From: Streptomyces sp. CB02923
Lineage (GTDB): Bacteria > Actinomycetota > Actinomycetes > Streptomycetales > Streptomycetaceae
Reading direction: 5' to 3'
Assembly: GCF_001905005.1 (NCBI RefSeq)
Contig: NZ_LWKZ01000026.1
Location: 124,001-188,000, forward strand
Length of the DNA stretch: 64,000 nt
Position numbers and translations under genes: made by a program. Of the stretch, positions 16,750 to 26,100 are shown one piece after another (the first letter of the stretch is position 1; each line of letters opens with the position of its first letter). Below the pieces are notes generated by a model. That model made no database searches. It was not told the origin of the DNA and saw only the letters and a list, made by a program, of their open reading frames with translations.

Positions 16750-16812
16750 TGGAATCGCTGGGATCGGCGGCATCGCCGGGATTGCTGGAATTGCTGGAAT
16801 TGCTGGAACGGG
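16750..16812. repeat. Degenerate 9-bp tandem repeat, about seven units
   Basis: Units resembling TGGAATTGC run head to tail from 16750; the last copies are identical and the first are diverged. The array lies between the ABC permease stop (16923) and the proline-rich peptide start. It looks like a slippage-prone microsatellite. Confidence 0.75.
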
Positions 16813-16922
16813 GTGAGCTCGATGGCTGGAATCCAGGTGCGTTCGCGTTCATCCTGCCCTCGCCCGCGGGGCCGGACAAGCGTGTCCAGAGGCACGCCTG
16901 CCGGGCGTTCCGCCGGGGTGCG

Positions 16923-17759
16923 CTACTGCATGACACGGCGGGCGAACGAACGCATGGCCAGCCACACGAATCCCGCCGCGCCCACGAGGAGGGCCAGCAG
17001 GAAGGCCCAGGACGGCATGTGGTCGATCTGGGGTGTGAGGGCGGCGCGCAGCCCCTCGTTCATGTAGACCATCGGGTTGAGGAGCACGGCGGTCTGCAGC
17101 CAGGGTGTGCCGTCCAGTGCCGTCCAGGGGAAGTAGACGCAGCCGAGCATCATCGCGGGGAACATCACCAGGGTGAAGAGGACCTGGATCTGGCGCGGGT
17201 CGATACGGGTGGCCAGGTACATGCCGATCGACGCGGCCAGCACCGCGCCCGCCAGCAGCACGAAGACGAGCATCGGCCAGTCGGCGACGTGCACGGCGGG
17301 CCCCTGGCCCTGTGCGTGCACCAGCAGGACGACGGGGAAGACCAGGATGCCGGCGACGAGGCCCTCGACGACGGCGGAGAGGATCTTCTGTAGTCCGAGC
17401 ACGCGGACGGACACCGGCGCGAGCGCCCGGTCCTCGATGGCGCCGGGCCCGGACAACTCCATGACCAGCGGGAACGTCACGGCGGCCATGGCCTGCAGGA
17501 CCATGGAGGAGCCCACCAGCCCCGGCACCATGATCGTGGAGAAGGACTCTCCCCCGGGTCCGGCACCGCCCCCGCCGACCTTCGGCAGCACATAGGCGAA
17601 GACGAAGACGAACAGCAGCGGCTGGATGATGATGCGGACGGCGCTCATCACGAAGTTGCGCCGCAGCACTCTGACGTCGCGCGCCATCATGGCCGCGAAG
17701 GTGTGCAGGGCGCGGCTCCTGGCGGCGGCCGGTGCCTTCGTCAGCACGGTGGTGGTCAT
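16923..17759 (-). CDS. ABC-2 type exporter permease (DrrB-like)
   Basis: The 278-residue protein has six predicted membrane helices (about residues 40-60, 82-102, 135-158, 167-190, 200-222 and 250-270) and the ABC-2 permease layout of DrrB. Its ATG overlaps the ATPase stop (ATGA), so the two are translationally coupled. It is the last gene of the NRPS transcription unit and most likely exports the peptide product or gives self-resistance; this substrate is inferred from position only. Confidence 0.88.
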   Translation of the reverse strand: MTTTVLTKAPAAARSRALHTFAAMMARDVRVLRRNFVMSAVRIIIQPLLFVFVFAYVLPKVGGGGAGPGGESFSTIMVPGLVGSSMVLQAMAAVTFPLVMELSGPGAIEDRALAPVSVRVLGLQKILSAVVEGLVAGILVFPVVLLVHAQGQGPAVHVADWPMLVFVLLAGAVLAASIGMYLATRIDPRQIQVLFTLVMFPAMMLGCVYFPWTALDGTPWLQTAVLLNPMVYMNEGLRAALTPQIDHMPSWAFLLALLVGAAGFVWLAMRSFARRVMQ

Positions 17760-18709
17760 TCGCGGAACTCCCGTCCGGTGAGCGTCAGGAACACGGTTTC
17801 GAGGCTGGGGCTGATCTGGGACGCGTCGACGACGGTGAGCCCGGCCTTGGCGGCCAGCGCGACCAGGTCGCTGAGCACGCCGTCGGCGTCCTTGGCGAAG
17901 ACCCGTACCTGTCCGTCCGCCGCCTCCACCCGGTCGGCCCGCGCCATCGCGCGGACCGCGGCCAGGTCGAAGGTGCCGCCCTCGTAGACGAGCGTGACGA
18001 CGGTCTCGGCGCCGATCGATTCGCGCAGGGCCTTGACGCTGTCGCAGGCCAGGACCCGGCCGTGGTCGATCACGGCGAGCCGGTCGCACAGCGTCTCGGC
18101 CTCTTCCATGTAGTGCGTGGTGAGCAGGATCGTCTGCCCCTCGGACTGCAGCCCGCGCAGGATGTCCCAGAGATGGATACGGGACTGCGGGTCGAGCCCG
18201 GCCGTCGGTTCGTCGAGGAAGAGCACGTCCGGGGCGTGTACGAGGGCCCGTGCGATCATGACGCGTTTGAGCTGCCCGCCGGAGAGTTCGAAGACCCGCG
18301 CGCGGGCGCGGTCGGTGAGCCCGAAGAGGCCGAGCAGCGCCTGCGACCTGGCGCGGGCGTCCCGGCGGCCGAGGCCGAAGTACCGGCCGCGGAACTCCAG
18401 GTTCTCGGCCACGGTCAGCTCGATGTCGAGCGTGTTGTCCTGCGCCACCACGCCGATACGCCGCTTGACCGCCACCGCGTCGGCGGCCACGTCCAGTCCG
18501 CAGACCTCCGCGCGGCCCGCCGTGGGCCGGACCATCGTCGTCAGCATCCCGATGGTCGTGGACTTGCCGGCGCCGTTCGGCCCGAGCAGTCCGAAGAACT
18601 CGCCTTTCTCCACGCTCAGCCCGAGGCCGCGTACGGCCTCCACCTCGCCGCCCGGCCCTGCGTAACTCTTGCGCAGGCCGTCGGCGTGGATCGCCAGATT
18701 GCCGGACAT
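17756..18709 (-). CDS. ABC exporter ATP-binding protein (DrrA-like)
   Basis: The 317-residue nucleotide-binding protein has Walker A (GLLGPNGAGKSTT, near residue 43), Q-loop (GVVAQDNTLD), signature LSGGQLKR, Walker B VLFLDEPTAGLD and switch histidine LLTTHYMEE. A C-terminal domain of about 90 residues is typical of the daunorubicin-resistance type. I chose the ATG at 18709 because AGGAAGG lies seven bases upstream. An ATG at 18769 overlaps the NRPS stop (ATGA) and would add 20 residues, so coupling from the NRPS is an alternative. Confidence 0.9.
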   Translation of the reverse strand: MSGNLAIHADGLRKSYAGPGGEVEAVRGLGLSVEKGEFFGLLGPNGAGKSTTIGMLTTMVRPTAGRAEVCGLDVAADAVAVKRRIGVVAQDNTLDIELTVAENLEFRGRYFGLGRRDARARSQALLGLFGLTDRARARVFELSGGQLKRVMIARALVHAPDVLFLDEPTAGLDPQSRIHLWDILRGLQSEGQTILLTTHYMEEAETLCDRLAVIDHGRVLACDSVKALRESIGAETVVTLVYEGGTFDLAAVRAMARADRVEAADGQVRVFAKDADGVLSDLVALAAKAGLTVVDASQISPSLETVFLTLTGREFRE

Positions 18710-18765
18710 CCGGGCACCTTCCTGTTGTCGCCGCCCTGTCGAAGAGGGCGTTGTCGCGGTTCGGG

Positions 18766-21700
18766 TCATGTCCTGTCACTCACGTCCTGGTGGAGGGCGC
18801 CGGGCGCCGTGGTGGTGCCGAGCGCCGTGGTGGCGCCGGGCGGGCCGGTCCGGAGCCGGCCGATGCGCACCGCGGGTTCCGCGGCGACCTGCCGCAGTAC
18901 GGCGGTCAGCTGGGCGGCGAGCGCCTCGACGGTCCGCCGCTCGTACACGTCGGCGCTGTACCAGACGACTCCTTCGACGCCGGCCGGGCCGCTTCCGGGG
19001 GCCCGCAGTTCCCGCAGGGTGACGGCCAGTTCGCTGCGGGCCGCGCCCCGGTTGCGGTGGGCGGGCTGCAGCGGCTCCGTGGTCAGTCCCGGCAGCTCCC
19101 AGGGCGGTTCGGGCAGGTTCTCCATGCCGGTGATCATCTGGAACGGCCGGTATCCCAGGCGTTCCTCGACGAGCTGGGACGGCAGGTCCTGATGGGCGTA
19201 GGCGGCGAGGTCGGCGGTGCGTACCCGGCGTACGAGTTCGGCGAAGGTCGGGTCGCCGCCCGCGTCGGCGCGGAGCACCAGGTGGTCGGCGAACAGGCCG
19301 ACGACATCGCTCGTCGCGTGGTCGGCGCGGCCGGCGGAGACCGTGCCCATCGGTACGTTCTCGGCGCCCCGCCGCGCCCACAGGGCCGCGACGGCGGCGC
19401 GCAGCACCATGAACAGGGTCGCCCGCTCGCGCCTGGCGGTCTCCAGCAGCGCCCGGTGCGCGGCCTCGTCGACGGCGAAGGTGACGTTGCCGCCCAGGCC
19501 GGTGGGTTCCGCCGGCGGTGTCCGGTCCCACGGGAGCAGCGGCTGCTCCGGCAGGTCGGCGAGGACGCCGGTCCAGTACGCGAGGCGGCGTCCGAACGGG
19601 CTGTCCGGCTCGTCCAGGAGCGCGGTCCGTTCGTGCAGGCGGACGGCGAAGTCGGCGTACTGGACGGGCAGCGGGGCCCACCGGGGTGCGCCGCCCGCCG
19701 CCCGCGCGGTGTACGCCGTGGACAGGTCGCGGGCGATCAGCCCGGTCGACCAGCCGTCCGCGGCGATGTGGTGCACCACGATCTGGAGGACGTGGTCGCC
19801 GGGTGCGAGGGTGAAGAGGGTGGCCCGGATCGGCGGGCCGGTGGCCAGGTCGAAGGGCCGGGCGTGGGCCGCCTCCAGCGCCGCGGGCAGTTCGTCCTCG
19901 GTGACGGGGACGGCGGTCAGCGGCGACCGGGCGGCGGCGGTGACCTGCTGTCCGCCGGTCTCCGGGAAGCGGGTGCGCAGGGCTTCGTGGCGGGCCACCA
20001 CGTCGCACCAGGCCGCTTCCAGTGCCTCGGCGCGCAGGGGGCCGCCGAGGCGGACCGTCAGCGGGATGTTGTACCGGGGCTCGCCGGAGACCATGGACCG
20101 CTGGCCGGGTGTCAGCGGGATGACGTCGGGGCGCGGTCCGGCGGTGAGTCCGTGCTGGTCGCCGGTGCCGGCCAGCCGTGCGGCCAGGGCGGCCGGGGAG
20201 GGCGCCTCGAAGAGCACCCGCACTTCGAGGTCCTTGCCGAGGACGGCCTGGACGCGGCCCGCCAGGCGGGTCGCCAGCAGCGAGTCGCCGCCGAGGTCGA
20301 AGAACCCTTCTTCGGCGCCGACCCGGGACAGGCCCAGGACTTCGGCGAAGAGGGAGCAGAGCATCTCCTCGACGGGCGAGTTGGGGCCGCGTCCGCTGTA
20401 TCCCGCCGGGTGGTCGGGGGCGGGCAGGGCGGTCCGGTCGACCTTGCCGTTGGCGGTCAGCGGCAGCTCGTCCAGGACCACCGTCGCCGACGGCACCATG
20501 TAGTCGGGCAGCCGCTCGGCCGCGAAGTCCCGCAGGCCCGCCCCGTCCCCGACGACGTACGCGACGAGCCGCTTGTCGCCGGGGCGGTCCTCGCGCGCCA
20601 GCACCGCGGCCTGCTCCACCCCCGGGCACTGCCCGAGTACGGCCTCGACCTCGGCCGGCTCGATCCGGAAGCCCCGGATCTTCACCTGGTCGTCGGCCCG
20701 GCCGAGGAAGACCAGGTCGCCGTCGTGGTTCCAGCGGACCAGGTCGCCGGTCCGGTACATCCGGCCGCCGCCGTACGGGCACGCCACGAACCGCTCGGCG
20801 GTCGCCGCCGGACGGCCGAGGTAGCCGCGGGCGACCCCCTGTCCGGCGATGTACAGCTCGCCGGTGACCGCGGGCGGGACCGGCCGGAGCGCGGCGTCCA
20901 GTACGTATACCCGCACCGCGTCGCGCGGTCCGCCGATCGGCAGGACGGCAGGAGTCGGCGTGCCGGGGCCGACGACGAAGGTCGTGGCGCAGAGCGTGGT
21001 CTCGGTCGGCCCGTACAGGTGGCCGACGGTGATGTCCGGGCAGGCGTCGCGGACGGCGGCGACGGCCTCGGCCGGTACCGCGTCCCCGCCCGTCAGGACG
21101 TGCCGGAGGCCCGCGAAGCACTCCGGGGTCTCCTGCGCGAGGACGCGGAAGAGTCCGGCCGTCAGGTGCACGGCCGTCAGCCCGTGGTCGGTGACCAGGC
21201 GGGCCAGTGCCTTCGCGGTGATGTCGGCCGGGGGCGCGATCACCACCCGGCCGCCGTTGAGGAGCGGGACCCACAGTTCGAGGGTGGAGGCGTCGAAGGT
21301 GTGCCGGGCGTGGAAGAGGACGCGCCCGGTGGCGATGCCGTCCCAGCAGGTGTCGCGGGCGAGGGCGGCGATGTTGCCGTGGGTGGCGACGACGCCCTTG
21401 GGCGTCCCGGTCGAGCCGGAGGTGTACATCACGTACAGGCCGGAGTCCGGTGTCACGGGGGCCGTGAGCGGGGCGTCGGAGCGGTGGCGCAGGGCGTCCT
21501 CGACGTCGGCCTGCGTCAGGACGGCGGCGGGCGCGGCGTCGTCGAGGAGGTCCCGTACCCGCTTGGCGGGCTGTGCGGTGTCCACCGGCACGGCCACGCA
21601 GCCAGCCTTGGCGATGCCCAGCAGTGCCGCGACGAGTTCCGGCGAGCGGGCGAGCGTGACGACAACCCGGTCCCCCGACCGGGCGTCGGACGCGTGCAGG

Positions 21701-23196
21701 TGCCGGGCGATCCGGTTGGCCCGCGCGTCGAGGTCGCCGTACGTCAGGGCCGTCTCCCCGGAGACGACCGCGACCTCGTGCCGGTGCTTTCGTACGGCCC
21801 GTTCGAAGAGGCCGGTGACGGTCGTCGGCGGGGCTCCCGGGGCACCGGTGTTCACGCCGCGCAGCAGCCGGTCCCGTTCGCCGGGTACGAGGACGCCGAT
21901 GTCACCGGCGCGCACGTCCGGGTCGGCCACCAGCTGTTCCAGGATGCCGGTGAACCGGGCGGCGAGGAGCTCCGCGCTCCGGGCGCTGATCAGTTCCGGG
22001 CGGTGCGTCAGGAGGAAGAGCAGCTCGGGTCCCGGGAAGACGGCCAGGCTGACCGGGTAGTGGCTGACGTTGTGTCCGCGTACGGGGGTGAGCTTCAGCG
22101 GCGGTCCGCCCTCCTCGGCCAGCGCGCCGCGCGGGAAGCTCTCGTAGACCAGCAGGCTGTCGAACTCGGCGCCGGGGCCGCCGGCCCGCTGGATCTCGCT
22201 GAGTCCGAGGTACTGGTGGGACATCAGGGCGCCCTGCCGGGTCTGCACGTCGGCGAGCAGCTCGGACACCGGGCGGGAGGCCGTCAGGGGCACGCGGACC
22301 GGAACGGTGTTGATGAAGAGCCCGAGCATGGACTCGACGCCGCGCAGTTCGGCGGGCCGGGCCGCCACGGTCGCGCCGAACACCACCTCGTCCCGGCCCA
22401 GCAGGCGGCCGAGGAGCAGGGCCCAGGCGCCCTGGACGAAGGTGTTGGGGGTCAGGCCGTGGCGGCGGGCGAGTTCGGTGAGCGCCTCGGTGGCGGGGCG
22501 GTCCAGTTTCGCGTGGACCTGGCCGTGTCCGGCGGCGGTCGGCGGGCGTCCGGTGACCGGGGCCAGCAGGGTCGGCTCGCGCAGCCCGGCGAGGTCGGCC
22601 CGCCAGGCGGCGCGCGCCGCGTCCTTGTCCTGGGCGTTCAGCCAGCCGAGGTAGTCGCGGTAGGGCGTGACGGGCGGCAGGCCGGAGGGGTCGCCGCCCG
22701 CCTCGTAGAGGGTCCACAGTTCGTGCTGGAGGGTGGGCAGCGACCAGCCGTCCATCAGGATGTGGTGGTTGGTGAGGATCAGCCGGTGCCGGTCAGGGCC
22801 GAGGCGGAGCAGGACGAGCCGGAGCAGCGGCGGTACGGCGAGGTCGAAGCGCCGGGCGCGTTCCTCGTCCGCGAGGCGTGCCGCCTCGGCGAGAGCGTCC
22901 CGGGGCGGCCTGCCGGTCAGGTCGACGTTCCGCCAGGGCAGCGTCACGCCGGCGGGGATGACCTGTACGGGGTGTTCCAGGCCCGGTGGCTGGCGGAAGC
23001 AGGCCCGCAGGGTGGCGTGCCGGGCCACCAGGGCCTGCCAGGATGTCCGGAGCGCGGCCGCGTCGAGGTCTCCTTCGATGTCCAGGACGTCCTGGACCAC
23101 GTAGGTGTCCTCGGCCGATTCGTCGTACAGGGAGTGGAACAGCAGTCCCTCCTGTAACGGTGTCAGCGGCCACACGTCTTCTATGCGGCGTTCCAC
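18766..23196 (-). CDS. Non-ribosomal peptide synthetase, C-A-T-C, terminal module
   Basis: This protein has 1476 residues. An N-terminal condensation domain (1-430; DVWPLTPLQEGLLFHSL, active-site NHHILMDG at 144-150) is of the DCL type, matching the epimerase that ends the preceding protein. The adenylation domain (about 450-930) has YTSGSTGTPKG and pocket residues D-A-L-H-L-G-L-L-C-K, a 4-hydroxyphenylglycine-type code. A carrier domain follows (DLGGDSL near 968), then a second condensation domain (about 1025-1430; VVHHIAADGWS intact) whose first motif is shortened (LTPGQRSMVSGEPRYN, without the usual WFLHSLEG stretch). There is no thioesterase or reductase, so release may depend on this terminal C domain. 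The GTG at 23196 follows AGGAGG and lies inside the upstream gene, so the two are coupled. Confidence 0.93.
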   Translation of the reverse strand: MERRIEDVWPLTPLQEGLLFHSLYDESAEDTYVVQDVLDIEGDLDAAALRTSWQALVARHATLRACFRQPPGLEHPVQVIPAGVTLPWRNVDLTGRPPRDALAEAARLADEERARRFDLAVPPLLRLVLLRLGPDRHRLILTNHHILMDGWSLPTLQHELWTLYEAGGDPSGLPPVTPYRDYLGWLNAQDKDAARAAWRADLAGLREPTLLAPVTGRPPTAAGHGQVHAKLDRPATEALTELARRHGLTPNTFVQGAWALLLGRLLGRDEVVFGATVAARPAELRGVESMLGLFINTVPVRVPLTASRPVSELLADVQTRQGALMSHQYLGLSEIQRAGGPGAEFDSLLVYESFPRGALAEEGGPPLKLTPVRGHNVSHYPVSLAVFPGPELLFLLTHRPELISARSAELLAARFTGILEQLVADPDVRAGDIGVLVPGERDRLLRGVNTGAPGAPPTTVTGLFERAVRKHRHEVAVVSGETALTYGDLDARANRIARHLHASDARSGDRVVVTLARSPELVAALLGIAKAGCVAVPVDTAQPAKRVRDLLDDAAPAAVLTQADVEDALRHRSDAPLTAPVTPDSGLYVMYTSGSTGTPKGVVATHGNIAALARDTCWDGIATGRVLFHARHTFDASTLELWVPLLNGGRVVIAPPADITAKALARLVTDHGLTAVHLTAGLFRVLAQETPECFAGLRHVLTGGDAVPAEAVAAVRDACPDITVGHLYGPTETTLCATTFVVGPGTPTPAVLPIGGPRDAVRVYVLDAALRPVPPAVTGELYIAGQGVARGYLGRPAATAERFVACPYGGGRMYRTGDLVRWNHDGDLVFLGRADDQVKIRGFRIEPAEVEAVLGQCPGVEQAAVLAREDRPGDKRLVAYVVGDGAGLRDFAAERLPDYMVPSATVVLDELPLTANGKVDRTALPAPDHPAGYSGRGPNSPVEEMLCSLFAEVLGLSRVGAEEGFFDLGGDSLLATRLAGRVQAVLGKDLEVRVLFEAPSPAALAARLAGTGDQHGLTAGPRPDVIPLTPGQRSMVSGEPRYNIPLTVRLGGPLRAEALEAAWCDVVARHEALRTRFPETGGQQVTAAARSPLTAVPVTEDELPAALEAAHARPFDLATGPPIRATLFTLAPGDHVLQIVVHHIAADGWSTGLIARDLSTAYTARAAGGAPRWAPLPVQYADFAVRLHERTALLDEPDSPFGRRLAYWTGVLADLPEQPLLPWDRTPPAEPTGLGGNVTFAVDEAAHRALLETARRERATLFMVLRAAVAALWARRGAENVPMGTVSAGRADHATSDVVGLFADHLVLRADAGGDPTFAELVRRVRTADLAAYAHQDLPSQLVEERLGYRPFQMITGMENLPEPPWELPGLTTEPLQPAHRNRGAARSELAVTLRELRAPGSGPAGVEGVVWYSADVYERRTVEALAAQLTAVLRQVAAEPAVRIGRLRTGPPGATTALGTTTAPGALHQDVSDRT

Positions 23197-26100
23197 GGCA
23201 TGCCTCCTTCACCGGGTGCTTCGTTGAAGTCGTCCTCCAGCGCCTCCAGCTGACCCAGTGTCAGGTCGACCAGTGGCAGGTCGGAGGGGGTCAGGCCGCC
23301 CGCGTCCGGTGCCTCGGCGAGTGCGGCCAGTCCGGTCAGCAGACCGGTCCAGCGGTCGGCCAGCCGGCCGGCGCCGTCCTCGGAGAGGGCACCCTCCAGC
23401 CACGACACCAGCAGCACCAGTTCCGGGCCGCCGTCGCCGTCGCGGACCAGGCCGCCGAATTCCAGTGCGTGCAGGGCGGGCAGTTCCGGGTCGGCGTCGG
23501 CGCCCATGGAGCGGGGGCCGGCCGGCTGCCAGTCGCCCGTGCCAGGGCCCGCGACGGAGAACCGGCCCAGGTAGTTGAAGCCGGCCGTGGGCGCGGGCAG
23601 GCCGTCCCCGTAGGGCTGGGCGGCCTGCTCCTTGACCCGTTTGAGCAGCCGGTCCGCGGCCGGGCCGCCCGCGCGCACCTCGTCGAAGTCGGTGACGCCG
23701 GCGTCCAGCCGGACCGGCCGCAGGGTGGTGAACCAGCCCACCGTGCGCGACAGGTCCAGATCCCCGTCGCGGCCGTGCCCTTCGATGTCCAGGACGAGCG
23801 GGCCCGGCCGTTCCTCTGTGAGGGCCGCGGTGAGCGCGGCGAGCAGGACGTCGCCCGTCGTGGCGTGGAAGGCCGCGGGGACGGCGGTCAGCACGGCGGA
23901 CGCCGTCCGGGCGGGCACGGTGAACGTCCGCTGCCGCATCTGCCCTTCGGTGCCCTGTACCGGGCCGGTGGCCCGCGGCGGCCGTGCCGTCGCCAGCTGC
24001 CGGGCGTAGGTGCGGAACGAGGAGGCGACCGGGGCCAGTTGTCCGTCGGGGTCCGCCCAGGCCGCGGCGAGGTCCGGCAGCAGGATGCGCCAGGACACCG
24101 CGTCGAAGACCAGGTGGTGGACGACGACGGCGAGCCGTCCGGGCCGCCCGCTCCCCCGGTCGAACCAGACCGCCTGCAAGGTGGTGCCGGTCCGCGGGTC
24201 GAGGCGGCCGGACGCCGCCCGCGCCTCGGCGTCGATCAGCTCCTCGAACGCCTGCTCCGTCAGTTCCCCGGCGTCGACGCGCCGGACCCGGTCCGGTACG
24301 GGCGCGGCGTCGCCGACTTCGAGGTACGGTTCCGCGTCGCCCGGGACGACCAGGCGGGCCCGCAGCATCGCGTGGTGGGCCACCACCTTCTCGACGGCCC
24401 GGGTCAGCCGGTCCTGCCCGGCGTGGGCGGGGACGCGTACCACGGTCCACTGCGCGAACCGGGCGGCCAGCGTGGCCGGGCCGCCGCGTGCGGTCAGCTC
24501 CCGCATGATCGGGGTGAGGGGGACGGTTCCGTGGCCGTCCTCGTGGTGGGCGTCGGCCTCCGTGACGGGCCGGGCGACGAGGGCGAGGGCCTCCGGCGTC
24601 TTGTGCTGGAAGACGTCCGACGCGGTGACGCGGTATCCGGCCTTGGCCGCGCGGGCGACGAGCAGGAGGGAGACGATGCTGTCGCCGCCGAGTTCGAAGA
24701 AACCGGCGTCCGCGGCGACCGCGGGGCCCGGTTCCTCCCGCGTTCCGGCTTCCGCTTCCGGTGCCGCGAGGCCCAGCAGTTCCGCGAAGAGGCGGCAGAA
24801 CAGCGCTTCGAGCGGGGTGCGGGGCGCGCGTCCCGCGGACGCCGCCGTGTAGTCGGGTGCGGGCAGCGCGGCCCGGTCGACCTTGGCGTTGGCGGTCAGC
24901 GGCAGCTCGTCCAGGACCACCGTCGCCGACGGCACCATGTAGTCGGGCAGCCGCTCGGCCGCGAAGTCCCGTACGGCGTCGGCGTTCCCGACGACGTACG
25001 CGACGAGCCGCTTGTCGCCGGGGCGGTCCTCCCGCGCCAGCACCGCGATCTGCTCCACCCCCGGGCACTGTCCGAGCACGGCCTCGACCTCGGCGGTCTC
25101 GATGCGGAAGCCCCGTACCTTGACCTGGTCGTCGGCCCGGCCCAGGAAGACCAGGTTGCCGTCGCGGTCCCAGCGCACCAGGTCGCCGGTCCGGTACATC
25201 CGGCCGCCGTACGGGCACGCCACGAACCGTTCCGCGGTCAGCGCCGCGCGCCCGAGGTAGCCGCGGGCGACCCCCTGCCCGGCGATGTACAGCTCGCCGG
25301 GCACGCCCACCGGAACGGGGCGCAGGAAGCGGTCCAGCGCGAAGACCCGGACGCCGTCGCGCGGGCGGCCGATCGGCAGGACGGGCGGTGCTTGCGTACC
25401 GGGTGCGACGGTGTGGGTGGTGGCGCACAGGGTCGTCTCCGTCGGCCCGTACAGGTGATGCACCGAGGCGTGCGGGCAGGCGTCGGTGACGCGGGCGACG
25501 GCTTCGGCGGGCACCACGTCGCCGCCGGTCAGCACGTGCCGCAGGCCCGCGAAGCACGCGGGAGTCTCCTGGGCCAGCGCCCGGAACAGCCCGGCCGTGA
25601 CGTGTACGGCCGTCAGCTCGTGCGCCGCGACGAGCCCGGCGAGCGTTCCGCCGTCCAGGTCCACCGCGGGCGCGACCACGACGCAGCCGCCGTTCAGCAG
25701 CGGCACCCACAGTTCGAAGGCGGACGCGTCGAAGGCGTGCGGCGCGTGGAACAGCACCCGGCCCGTTCCGATGCCGCCCCAGCACGCGTCGTGCGCGAGG
25801 GCCGCCGCGCCGCCGTGGGTGACCAGCACTCCCTTGGGCGTCCCCGTCGAACCGGAGGTGTACATCACGTACAGGCCGGACTCCGGCGACACGTGCGCGG
25901 GAGGCGGAGTCGCGGGGAAGCCTTCGAGCGCTTCTTGCGCCGCGGCCTCCGTGACCACCAGCGCGGGCTCGGAGTCCTCCAGCAGGAACCGCACCCGCTC
26001 GGCCGGATAGGCGGTGTCGACGGGGACGAACACGGCGCCCGCCTTGGCGATGCCGAGCAGTACGGGCACGAGTTCGGCGGTCCGCGGCAGCATCACCGCT

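Noticed and set aside
15904..16773. A 289-codon minus-strand frame overlapping the DUF3662 gene
   Set aside because: It is out of frame with the DUF3662 domain, reads as Ala/Arg/Pro-rich low complexity, and has no ribosome-binding site.
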